Shown in pieces: positions 22,384 through 36,000 of a stretch of DNA of 64,000 nucleotides. Location of the stretch: positions 50,258-114,257 of the forward strand of contig JAWWNJ010000273.1 in NCBI GenBank assembly GCA_037176885.1, in the 5' to 3' direction. The notes beneath the pieces are model-generated. The model searched no databases. It had not been told where the DNA came from and was given only the letters and a program-made list of their open reading frames with translations. Position numbers and translations under genes: made by a program. Positions within the stretch are counted from its first letter, which is position 1, and each line of letters begins with the position of its first letter. This DNA comes from Favolaschia claudopus. Its lineage: Eukaryota > Basidiomycota > Agaricomycetes > Agaricales > Mycenaceae.

Positions 22384-24387
22384 TTACCCGAAATAATCCA
22401 CAGGCTGCTCCCCATTCGTAACGGTGGTGGTAGGATTCTTGGGCGTCGGGGGCGTGTCGGGCGTGAGGAGAGGTTCGTGAGCCTGGCCGCCGGTAAATGA
22501 TTCCGGTGACGATGGGAGATTGTCGTATGAATCTATGCCACCAACAGAAGAATTTGTGGACAACATTGATGCGAAGGACTCGCGATGATTGGAGGCCGGC
22601 CGAACAGACGTTTCGCTTTCCACGTTTCCCTCTGCTGGGGAGCTGGACGAACTGGGAGCGTTGTTTGGCGAATCCTCAGGTTCATCTTTGTGGATGACAC
22701 TGTCGGCCACAGTAATCGTTGGTATTGCGTTGTCCTCGTTCGAGTCACTATGTGAGGGGGGAGTATTGGGCGGTATTTCTAGGGCGGGGGGAGAGCCAGA
22801 TGCCACGCCGCTGCCGTTGATTACGGCGGAAGCAGTAGCAACAGTACCGCTTAGCGCTGCGCCTAAAGTTGCAAAAGGCGGGGGACTGGAGGTCCGTCTT
22901 CGCCAGCCGCTCGCAGTATCTTTCAGCGCTTGCAATGGATTTGGCGAGGGAGAACGACTTCTCGACTCGGTTCTGTTGACCGACAGCGATGGAGACGTGG
23001 ATCCGGAGGGCATTGGTGTAGGTGTAGGAGCATTGATCGTCGTCGTTGACGCAGTGGAACTACGAGCCTCTGAAGTCGAAGGTCCTGCATCAGCACCTGC
23101 TGGAGAAGCCTCGGTATTGCTGGGTTGAGCAGCTTTCTTCTTCTTTTCTTCGGCTTCCTTACGCTGCTGTTCTTCATGCTCGATGAGAGACAATCGCATC
23201 GCTTCCATGACCATCAGCTGCGGGGCATGAGTGTGAGGTAAGGTGACGAGGTAGCAAGAAACGGCACCTCTTCTAGCTCTTGCCCACCCATACCCATGAA
23301 TTGCTCGAAATTACCATTGGGGGGTGGCTGTTGTCGCCTACGTGAACGTCTGCTGCCTCCAACCTCAGTAGCAGCGGCCTCTGCCTGGGCCGCCTCCTCC
23401 GGGGTAAGGGTATGCACCCGACCACTGGTGACGCCCACAGGGATGAGTCGGTCCCCGACCTGCCTCATAATGATCCTTCGATTGGCACGTCGTGTGACTG
23501 CTGCACGGACAGCCGCCAACTTGGCCTCCCAGTCAGGGCGGATATGGTCTGATGATTGAAAGGTTTGTGAGTGGATTGGACCAATGTAAGAGGTACACAC
23601 CAATGAGGACAACTTCGGGACTATCGGCACTGAAACTCTTCTGACGTCGTTTGTGAGTGGGATATGGGGCCGATGTCTCTATAGACTGAGAGGAGCCCTT
23701 TGGCGAGTCGGACCACGAAGAATGCTGAATAAGTCGATGAAAGGATGAAGCGCAGCAATGAGATTCAACCTACTGAACCGTCGCTGCCGATGCCGGCTCT
23801 CCACGGAGGAGGAGTGTAAACAATACCGAAGTTATCCTGCACGCAATACGGGCATGCAGCTGGTTCGGAAACGAGATGGGTGGTGGTGGGTTCACTGCGT
23901 TTGATTTGTACGAAACATTCAGTGCAAATCGCCTGGTCGCAGCAGCGAGAGTGGTTGATATTGGGTGGGTAATACTTCATAGACGCGCACTTGAGTGAGT
24001 GACATAAATATAATGGCACACGATACACACCAGGAAGCAAATGGGACATTCTACTGCGCCTCTGTAAACTGTAGCTTCTGGCTTGGCCGGTTCTTTGAGG
24101 GCACCGGGCCGCTTGGAGGTCTTTGCGGGTACCGGGGGTGGTGGAGGAGGCTGCTCACCGTCAATGTCGGGAAGAGGCTTTCTGGCGGCGAGTATCTGGT
24201 CGTCGTCCCAAGTATCTTCGTAGTCCTCGAGGGGGCGATAGAATGGAGCGAGCCTCCTGGCAATAATAAGCTGGGCGGTAATTGACTGGTTCCAATCCCT
24301 TTGGCCGGTGTATACGCCCTGGGGGACGAGCTGGCCGAAGTCTACTGATTCGTCGTGGACGCGACTGGATGAACTGGAATTACCCAT
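22384..24387 (-). CDS. Sip5-type RING-finger protein
   Basis: Five exons: 24031-24387, 23774-23974, 23601-23724, 23268-23548, 22384-23217; introns 49-56 nt; 598 residues. The start MGNSSSSS has a potential N-myristoylation glycine. The RING-like module is split by the first intron: CPICFL, then [29 protein letters not shown] (residues about 112-165). This spacing is typical of the fungal Sip5 family (Snf1-interacting in yeast). After it come a [11 protein letters not shown] segment, a basic region RRSRRRQQ, a short helix [29 protein letters not shown], and a 270-residue Ser/Pro-rich tail. Presumably an E3 ligase or adaptor in glucose signalling; inferred. Confidence 0.85.
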
Positions 24388-24633
24388 CGTCGTCGTCGCC
24401 GCCGATAGCCCGACACTCAAAGCAGCACCCTAGAATCCGAGCTTTGTATTTGCTTGTCTGTTCCTTCTCTGCCTTAGGCGGCGACCTCACTGGTCCTCTT
24501 ACTTACTTTACTCCTCATTCCTCCATATCTTCCCTCTTCTCGTCCTCCTGGGTATTATATCCCCCCACTTCCCTCGACGGCTACTTCCTCGCCCTCTTCA
24601 CCCGGAACCGGGCTGACGTGTCCTACATTTACC

Positions 24634-24650
24634 CACGTGGTCGTATAAAA
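24634..24650 (+). promoter_or_regulatory. CACGTG E-box and TATA box of the Ca2+-ATPase gene
   Basis: CACGTG at 24634-24639 is followed by TATAAAA at 24644-24650, about 41 bp before the start codon at 24691. The short distance implies a very short 5' leader. Confidence 0.5.
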
Positions 24651-24690
24651 ACTTGGGCCAATTACCCCCGTTCCTTTCCCCCCCATCCCA

Positions 24691-28246
<3,556 letters not shown>

Positions 28247-28515
28247 TATCCATTTGTAAATGTGCAGGATGTGAATAAACCTCGATACGACTGTCTGGTG
28301 CTGAATTCAAGTTGTGTGTCAAGACGTTGTCTGTACGTGAGGATTGGATTCAGTGATGCCCATCCCTTTCCGTCGTGTTTGCATAATTCAAAACCCGCGT
28401 TCCCTTGAGACAATCAAAACGTGCCGTTGCGTCGAGAACGGAATCTTTTGGTATTCCTCCCGTGCCTCGTTTAAATACAGTCTTTCATGAATGTGCTCGG
28501 GCCTCTTTGTGGCTC

Positions 28516-29339
28516 ATGAGCATGCTCCGAATCCCTTCGCTTTGGGGATCTCTGGTACTCTCCTTCGTTGGAGTAGACGCGCTCTTTTTAAACATGCCGC
28601 ATCTCGCGTATACCAATGAAAGCACAAGTCTGCGAAAACGTTTCGATGACGCGCGATTCACTTTCTTTGATACCGGCCTTGGGGCCTGTGGAACTACGAA
28701 CCAAGCGAGCGACTTTGTAAGTCCACAAGAATATCTCTCCGTTGAACAAGGAAACTGACCACGCGAGCAGATTGTGGCGCTCAACGCGGCTGTGAGTTCA
28801 TCTGTGGTCTAAGATTCGGCACTCTGACGTCTATGCAGCAATTCGGGAATGGCGAGAAGTGCTACGAAATGATAGAGATAACTTACAATGGCAAAACAGC
28901 TCAGGCTCAGATTGTAGACGAGGTGAGGCGCGTCAACCACAGTACTGAGACGGCGATTGATCACGGAGAGCAGTGCCCTGGTTGTCCATGGGGCGCATTA
29001 GATTTCAGCAGGGGTCTCTTTGACTATTTTGCCTCGGAAGATCTGGGAGTTATTCATGGTTCATGGGTATTTGCCGGTGATGGTGACAAGTCGACGCCGA
29101 CGGCGCTGAAAACGACCAAAGCGAAACCCACACCGACGACGACGTCTACTTCGCGTCCGGTAGAACCCACAGTGACCTCCGCATTACGGATTCTGAGCAC
29201 CACGTTGAGCGCGACATCCACGAACAGTGTGGCCGCGGCGATCCCATCACAGACGGTGGTGGGCACTCTGGAGCAATTAGAGCAGTTTCTACAATTCTCT
29301 GCGCAGGTATTTGTGGCTGGCAGCCTGTTAGACGAGTAG
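28516..29339 (+). CDS. secreted double-psi beta-barrel (RlpA/barwin-like) protein A
   Basis: Exons 28516-28716, 28771-28791, 28839-28922, 28974-29339; 223 residues. A signal peptide is likely (MLRIPSLWGSLVLSFVGVDA). The barrel follows: ARFTFFDTGLGACGTTNQASDF, IVALNAA, CYEMIEITYNGKTAQAQIVDECPGCPWGALDFSRGLFDYFA. The Cys pattern GACG ... CPGCP and the IVALN exon are typical of fungal DPBB proteins related to RlpA and barwin. The tail is Thr/Ser/Pro-rich, likely O-glycosylated. It is the first of a tandem pair with identical exon layout, including the 21-nt IVALN exon. Roles suggested for the family are cell-wall binding or remodelling and plant interaction; unknown here. Confidence 0.85.
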
Positions 29340-29526
29340 AGTTGGATGATTAGATGAGTTATACATAGAGACTGATAGAGTTCCCAAATTGAAATTAGGA
29401 GTTAGTATATTTGTGCATGTATTGATGTCACGGTCCCTCCCTTGCTCTCTGCCTCCTTGCAATACGCCTTGCGTCGACTCGACGCTCTGACTCTCTCTTC
29501 TACCGTCCACTCATTCACCCCCTCCA

Positions 29527-30535
29527 ATGCGCTCTGTTCTCTCTCTTCTTCTCCTCGCCCTCCCCCTGACCTTGGCTGGTCACCAACCCAATGTGAACCA
29601 TCGGGAGCTTGCCAAACGCGCAAAGGGCGACGTCGAGAAGCGAGGCAGCGGTGCTAGATGGACTTTCTATTCCACTGGCTTGTATGTTCTCTATCCTTTC
29701 TTGGTCTGAATGATACCTTGATGCGCGGCGTTGTAGAGGTGCTTGTGGCGGCTGGAACAAGGACTCTGACTATGTGAGCAGCCAATTTTCGGAAAATGAC
29801 GTTCTTGCCTCATCGTCTTCTGAGTAGATTGTAGCCCTCAACCAGCAAGTAAGCCGAGATGCGCGCAGTCGTCTCCCCTTTGTTGCTCAACCCCTCATTT
29901 AGACCTTCGGATATTCCTACCCAAGCAAGTACTGTGGAAAGAAGATTAGCATGTCCTACAACGGCAAAACGACAACGGCTACTATCGTGGACTCTGTCCG
30001 TACACTTTCAGATTCATTGACTACTCCCTAACTCGCCGCCTCGCAGTGCCCTGGATGTCCCGATGATGGTCTTGATCTGTCCCCTGGCCTCTTCTCATTC
30101 TTTGCAAGCCAGGATATGGGCGTAATCTACGGCACCTGGAGCTTCACAGATGGGTCTGGCGGTGGCGGCGGGGGTGGTGGTGGTGACAACGATGATGACC
30201 ACACCACCACAAAGAAGACCACGACCCACAAGACCACTCACACCACCACCCACACCACCCCAACTAGCACATACACACCCCCTACCACTACTCCGTCGAC
30301 GACTTCCACCGAGAAGAAAACGACGTCCAGCAGCTCGTCTCCCAAGTCTTCCTCTGCCAGCCGAAGCGCAAGCTCCTCCGCTGCCCCCTCCGCTTCACTC
30401 GACACCGGTCTCGCTGCTGCCTCTGGCACCGTCTCAAAGACCTCGGACAACAATCCTGCGAACCTGTACTCTTTCTCACAGGCATTCCTTGGCCTGACTG
30501 GAATTGTCGTCGCTGGAGCGGAGGACAAGGAGTAG
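29527..30535 (+). CDS. secreted double-psi beta-barrel (RlpA/barwin-like) protein B
   Basis: Exons 29527-29681, 29737-29773, 29828-29848, 29903-29995, 30047-30535; 264 residues. Signal peptide MRSVLSLLLLALPLTLA, then a KR-ended propeptide (HRELAKRAKGDVEKR), then the barrel: ARWTFYSTGLGACGGWNKDSDY, IVALNQQTFG, YCGKKISMSYNGKTTTATIVDSCPGCPDDGLDLSPGLFSFFA. The tail begins with a nine-Gly run, then DNDDDH and a long Thr/His/Lys/Pro stretch (TTKKTTTHKTTHTTTH), then Ser-rich sequence. It shares the exon plan of the neighbour at 28516 with one added intron within the first exon, so the pair arose by tandem duplication. Dibasic KR sites suggest Kex2-type processing. Confidence 0.88.
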
Positions 30536-30773
30536 TTGACATTTCAACGTATATGTAGAAGCCGATACCTTACATCAATTCTCTCGCAATAGTAGCTTGA
30601 GCGCTACTTAATTTTATTCTTTCAGTGATGCTAGCTAGCTAACACCTTATACCACCTTTTCGTTACGACTTGCGAAACTATATCGTCGCACTGCGGACTC
30701 TGGAATTATATTACACGACTATGTTTCATACAAATCTATACGAACGAGGAAGCGCGGCTGGTATTACAAGCAA

Positions 30774-32091
30774 TCAAGATCGCGGAGAGACAATTTTGTT
30801 TATGCGGGTCGCAACTTCTAGAATCCACAATTCCTCATCGGCTCCGTCGCACAACGCCTTGTCTGCCTCCGCAAGAACAAGAGCGCAGCTGGATTTTTCG
30901 CGAGCGTTCAAAGTGGAATGAAGAACGATGAGATCGTGTAGCTGAACAGTTATTTCAGAGTATCGTTGAAGTGAAGCAAGGTGTGAATACCTGTGTCAGC
31001 AACTGCGCGGCAGAGTACCCCTCGCGCATGAGCTCTTTGACTTTCTTTTGTATGGGTTCAAATCCGGTCTGTACTTTATCGACAGCCATGGCCGCGTCGT
31101 TATCAATGCCAAGTACTGACGCAAAGTCATTGACCACAGAGTCGGGGACGACGCCCGCAATCTCTTGAATGTCGGTGGCCGTAATAGCAGTCGGTGGATT
31201 GGTGGAGGATGAAAGACGGGATGCAGATTGAAGATATGTTATAGCACGGCGCAAATCACCAGACGAGGTAGATATTAAGGTGTCAATGACCGGTTTGTCC
31301 ACTTTGATATGTTCTGAGTCTGCGATGTACGCTAGACGAGAGGTAGACGAGGTAGCGTCGAGGGGCGTGAAGCGGAATTTTGAGCAACGGGAGGCAAGGG
31401 GTTCAATAATCCTGAAATGAATTGAGGAAAAGGAAGTAAGCTTGTGCGAAAAGCCAACCTGGTAACATAATTGCAGACAAGACAGAAACGCGTTATCCGC
31501 GCGTATGTCTCCATTATACGACGAAGAGCACCCTGTGCATCTTGTGTCATGGAATCCGCTTCATCCAAGATGATGATTTTGTAGGGCGGACAGGGATATT
31601 CTTTGCCATCCGACGCGACGGCTTGGGCGCGTGGGGTTTGGCGAGCAAAATTTTTGATTTTCTCCCGTACAATGGCAATGCCACGCTCGTCTGACGCGTT
31701 CAGTTCGAGTACACGATTCCGAAAGTTATCAGGACTGAAAGAATAGAGTCAGCAACAATCAATGCCACGATGGCGCGAAGGATTCCCAACCCGAAAAGCT
31801 GTCGTGAAAGAGCGAGAATTGTGGATGTTTTTCCAGTACCTGGTGGGCCGTAGAAAAGCATATGCGGGAGCTGTCCGAGTCTTGTATGATTAGTTATATC
31901 GAGTGTGAGGCCGGACTAACATTGGTGGATGTGAGTGTTTTGCGCAGAACGGCGACAGTGTGTTCTTGTGCGGAGACATCGTCGATAGTCTTCGGCCTGT
32001 ACTTCTCGACCCATGGCTGCAGAGCGGGGTCGACGACGTGTTTCTGTGCAGCTTTTGCAGGTGCCGCGCTTTTGGGTTGGAAGAAGGCCAT
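30774..32091 (-). CDS. RFC2: replication factor C subunit 2 (RFC4 in human naming)
   Basis: Five exons: 31921-32091, 31791-31870, 31459-31734, 30991-31411, 30774-30941; 371 residues. Clamp-loader AAA+ motifs: [13 protein letters not shown] (RFC box II), Walker [13 protein letters not shown] (about residues 63-74), ELNASDERG, Walker [21 protein letters not shown] with the arginine-finger region, [11 protein letters not shown] (SRC motif) and sensor 2 near [12 protein letters not shown]. The C-terminal collar ends [16 protein letters not shown]. It loads PCNA at primer junctions. The assignment to Rfc2 rather than Rfc3-5 rests on the MAFFQPKS start and [14 protein letters not shown]. Divergent from the CAF-1 large subunit, whose product is brought to forks by PCNA. 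Confidence 0.93.
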
Positions 32092-32256
32092 TATGCCATT
32101 ATGGGTGGCGGTGCAAAACTCGACGCGTCTCGTCACATCTTGTCACGTCGCACTCCTTCTCGCTCCCTCCTCCTTGCACCGTCACCCACTGGCCGCGCTT
32201 TCCAGTCTACAGACCCCAATCTCACTGGACTCTGGCGTACCTTGACTCTCACTAGC
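32092..32256. promoter_or_regulatory. divergent promoter RFC2 / CAF-1 with ACGCGT and GTCAC repeats
   Basis: 165 bp between start codons. ACGCGT (32123-32128) equals the MluI cell-cycle box bound by MBF in ascomycetes. GTCACATCTTGTCAC lies at 32132-32146. Both flanking genes act in S phase, so shared G1/S control is plausible; basidiomycete MBF binding is an inference. Confidence 0.55.
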
Positions 32257-34942
32257 ATGGCTGCGTCAACTCATAACATTGGCAAGTCTTCCCGCTTTGT
32301 ATCGTCACGGTTATGTGGGCTCATCTCACGCGTTATCCACAGATGCAGCGTCCGCAAAGGCCTCCATAGTTGACATCAAGAACGGCAAAGTCATTTTTAA
32401 GCAAAAACCCATATCCTTTGAGAAACATTCCGAGACTTTGCAAGGTACTATTCTCGTTGCATTGTCTTTTGTCCGACGCGCTCTCATCGGCTATTCCAGA
32501 GATCGTCAAGTTTCGCGAATTGCTTGAAGCAAGGAGCACCAATAAGGAACAGCCGTTGACTTCCATACCAGAAGAGTACAGGTGTTTAATCGCGAAATTG
32601 GTGCATGAGAGGTATTCGCCTGTCTGCCCTTTTCATGTGCACTTGTCAACGCGTCATTTCAGTGATAAGACACTTTCAGCCCTCTCAAAGCATATTCTGC
32701 AGGAACTACTTCCTGCCCAGGATGATGATGAAGATGAGTCGACCCCACCGTTGACTCTCCAGGCAGTGGAGACTGGCATTAAGTCTGTCGCGAACCGCAA
32801 CAATTATGGTCTCGACGGTCTCCCGGGCGTTAAACCTCCCGCTACACTGTGCGTTTGGCGATGGGAGGTGAAGTCAGTGCACCTCGATTGGCTGCCGAAG
32901 AATGCGCGTGAAAAGGCAGAGAACCGGATGTCCGAGCGAGCGCAGGTGAGATATTCTCGTTCAGACTACGACTTTTTACGTCTGCTAACAGGGACCTCAG
33001 GCCAAATTGGACTTGAAATCCCTATTAGATGCGCTTCCCAAAGCGGAGCAAGATACTATGCTTGATCCCAAAGGAACCGCCTCCGGGAGGGCCGCAGCAA
33101 AAGATGCCACCGGCGGTTCAACTTCCCAAACTATTGATCTCACCGAAGACGCGAAGAGCGCATCGCAAACGGCAAAGCAAAAAGAAAACGAAGAGAACGA
33201 AACTGTGAGGGTGCACGCCTTTGCTTGTTTCGAGCATCGTTCACCTGTTTCATGACCAGATTTCGGCCTCGAAAGTAGGACGTCCAAAGAAAATTATTGA
33301 TTCTGACAAGGCGGCAAAGGTTTGTATTACGACGAATGCGGGGACAATTGCTCACGTCACCCCAGGAAAAGGACAAGCAGGAAAAGAAGGCCGCTAAAGC
33401 TGAACGCGAGCAGAAAGAAAAAGACGCTCAAAGTAAAGCGCAATCATTTCTACAGGGCTTCCTGAAAGCCGGCAAAAGTTCTCGCCCCTCGCCGGTGAAG
33501 GTCCAGGCGTCGTCTGGAAGTACCTCATCGAATATCTCGGAGTTTCACAAGACGTTCAAGCCTTTTGTTGTCAAGAAAGACACTACTGTCGCTCCTGTCA
33601 ATTGGTTTCGGAGTCGATCCAAATCTCCTCGACTGACCTACGAAGGCGATGTGATTGTTATCGACGACGAACGAGGTCCCGACGACGTGGACGTTGCGAG
33701 CATGAGTCCGAAAGGTTTGTGCTAAGAAATTCTATCGTTCGAAATCTCACGGAGTAATATTCTAGAGATTCTGCAGTTTGCCCTGGCGAATCTGCCTGCC
33801 TCTCCAGAACCTTACGGTCTTGGAAAGCGCGGTGAACTGGCACCCAGCAGCTCTAGAACGCAATCAAAGACGGGTAACACCGTCACTGTTCGCGACTTGG
33901 TTGCACGGTTGAATGAGGCAGAAGTAGCCGGCGATGTCAATTTGGTCCGCTCCCTCTTGAACCAACTCTCTGATCGCGAGATTGTGCCGGCCAAAATCCT
34001 GATTTTTGCAGACGACGCGCGTCCAGGCTATTTTGGGACATGGACCCGAGATTCCAGAATAATAGGACCGCGCACTCCGCTGGCTCGAGACGTTGCTGTC
34101 TTCGACTACGGCTACGATAGTGGAGAAGAATGGGAGGAGGAGCCCGCTGGCGACGCCGAAGATGTCGTCGACGATGGGGAGGATGAGGACGGTGAACTGG
34201 ACGATGCGGATTCAGATCTCGATAGTTGGCTCGTGGATGACGATGAGGAGCCTCCGAGCCCAGTGATGAGTAGAGGGGGATCACCCACAATCTCCACGTT
34301 ACCAAAACGGAAAGCGGAAGCGGAAGACGCGCGATTGACGAAGAAGAGGAAAGTTGTTGTACCACTAATTCCCTTCGGCAAAGGTCCATCTTGGGAACAA
34401 TCAATTGGGCATTGCGAACATGATATGTTCAACGCTTACAGAATTCAGTTTTTCAATGGTGCGCCCGCCCGAAATTTTCTTTCCTCTGCTGACATAGAGC
34501 TCTTTTAGATACCCCATTTCCCATCGATCCCTTTACTTTTGTCTCCCAGGGCACAGACATTCCTCGGGCCGCCAAGAAAGACGTTTTCGCTGTTCCTTCT
34601 CTGCCAAACCGTCTTCTTGCCGCCAGCGCCGCATCCGATTTATCGGCAGCTCAGCAGGGAACCGCTGCGCCCAAACGGGTGGCGCCCGGACCCAAGACTG
34701 CCTTCCCGGACGTTCACCTGGCCCGCCTTCTGGACAAAATTGCCACCTCAGCAACAGCCAGTCTACCTATCCTCATTGACACGATATACCAGGACTTGAA
34801 GGACCACAAGGTGAAGAAGAATTCTATAGAGGCTAAGGTTCGGGAGGTTGCGGAAAAGTGCAAAGTGAAAAAGGTGTGGATCGTCAAAGACAGCTTCCGC
34901 GCACCCGTGCAGGGTTCCATCCAAGTAGATGCTCGATGTTGA
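32257..34942 (+). CDS. RLF2: chromatin assembly factor 1 large subunit (CAF-1 p150/Cac1)
   Basis: Nine exons: 32257-32281, 32343-32444, 32500-32611, 32663-32945, 33001-33204, 33260-33319, 33366-33714, 33766-34458, 34509-34942; 753 residues. It deposits H3-H4 behind replication forks with Cac2 and Cac3. Evidence: a Lys/Glu-rich charged helix (KEKDKQEKKAAKAEREQKEKD) near residue 265, the family signature FADDARPGYFGTWTRDSRIIGPRTPL, an acidic DYGYDSGEEWEEEPAGD region, and a C-terminal winged-helix-like segment KNSIEAKVREVAEKCKVKKVW. The first intron has a GC donor (GCAAGT) after 25 coding bases; only this splice joins an ATG to the conserved frame. An FFN-like PCNA-interacting peptide was not found with confidence. 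Confidence 0.92.
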
Positions 34943-35053
34943 AGCCGTTCGTTTTACTGTAAACCAATATCCGCATCGCATTAAATTTATTTGTCCTGGC
35001 AATTACATATCATACATCTCAATTACAAGTACAGCAAAAGAAGGTTGCAACAG

Positions 35054-35865
35054 TCATGAGCAAGCATGTTTCCATAAGCGCTGGGTATATTCAAAGTCTG
35101 GGCTTCCGTCGTTGAAATTGACGATATGTATGTCGCCAGATTGACCGCCTAGAGTTTGCTCGATTAGACGAAGCCGTTGCGCGTGAAAATTGGGTATACG
35201 CACGAACAAGCATCTTGGCGATGCTCGAGTGTTTATCTGGCACGGGCTCAAACCCAAGCCCTTTGTATATTTGTAGCCGCAATCTGAACCTCGATTATTT
35301 GGACAGTCATGAGCAGGCGTTGGAGCATTGTCACTCACGCAGTACCATCCAAGGCTTTCTCATGCTCCGTTGCAGGATCATAGTCTTCCAGTTTGCGTGC
35401 TGCTTCCTTGAGTGTCGTGAGCTCGCCCTCCTTGCTGGCCACCAATCCCTCGGTGTCTTTGATCGACTTGGCAAGAGACAGATTGGCACCGTCGAGCTCA
35501 TTCAACGCAGAGGCATGAGCCTCGGCAGACGGAACAGAAGAGGGTCGCGTCGCCGATATACGCGCGGAATCCAGAACCTTGGACAGAGCTCGATGGCTAT
35601 GAGACGGATGAAACGAGTGAGAGTTCGGGTGCGGTCCATACCCTTAAGATGCGAATGAAGCTCATCCACCTCCTTCCTTCGTTTGGCTTCCGAGCTCGCG
35701 ATTGCTTCTTCAGCAGCAACGAGGGTAAGATAGTCATCGTCCGGATCGACAACTGCTTTAACCCCACGCAACGCATCCCTGGGGCGTGCAAGAGGCGAAT
35801 TAGTGCGAACGCGATAGACTTGACGCGAGTGACACGAACATAGCTTCTTCAACAGAAATTGCCAT
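35054..35865 (-). CDS. SPC24: kinetochore protein Spc24
   Basis: Five exons: 35840-35865, 35642-35778, 35588-35339, 35204-35283, 35054-35148; 195 residues. Spc24 pairs with Spc25 in the Ndc80 complex that links centromeres to microtubules. The N-terminus ISVEEAMDALRGVKAVVDPDDDYLTLVAAEEAI leads to a coiled coil (AKRRKEVDELHSHLK, ELDGANLSLAKSIKDTEGLVASKEGEL). The globular C-terminal domain is diagnostic: LRLQIYKGLGFEPV, SGDIHIVNFNDGSPDFEYTQRLWK. The intron 35589-35641 ends with GAG rather than a C/TAG acceptor. Its start codon is 135 bp from that of CRM1. Confidence 0.9.
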
Positions 35866-36000
35866 CTCAAGGAAACCAAAAACGGAGGGAAAAACGCGCT
35901 ATTGAGAGGAGGATGGGGGTTGTTCGAAGCTGGTGAAGAGCAACATCGTGACTGATCGTGGTGCGTGACAGTGACAAGACTGGGGTTTGCGATTGCGGTC
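35866..36000. promoter_or_regulatory. divergent promoter Spc24 / CRM1
   Basis: 135 bp. A tandem GTGACAGTGACA lies at 35965-35976, 25-36 bp before the CRM1 start codon, another instance of the window-wide GTGACA/TGTCAC element. Confidence 0.5.

Noticed and set aside
22589..23128. 179-residue + strand open frame
   Set aside because: Complement of the Ser/Pro-rich tail of the Sip5-like gene; composition bias keeps the antisense frame open.
30150..30497. Alternative + frame in the tail of the second DPBB gene
   Set aside because: Pro/Arg-rich shadow of the Thr-repeat coding sequence.
34112..34432. Minus-strand Ser-rich frame
   Set aside because: Complement of the acidic Asp/Glu tract of CAF-1.
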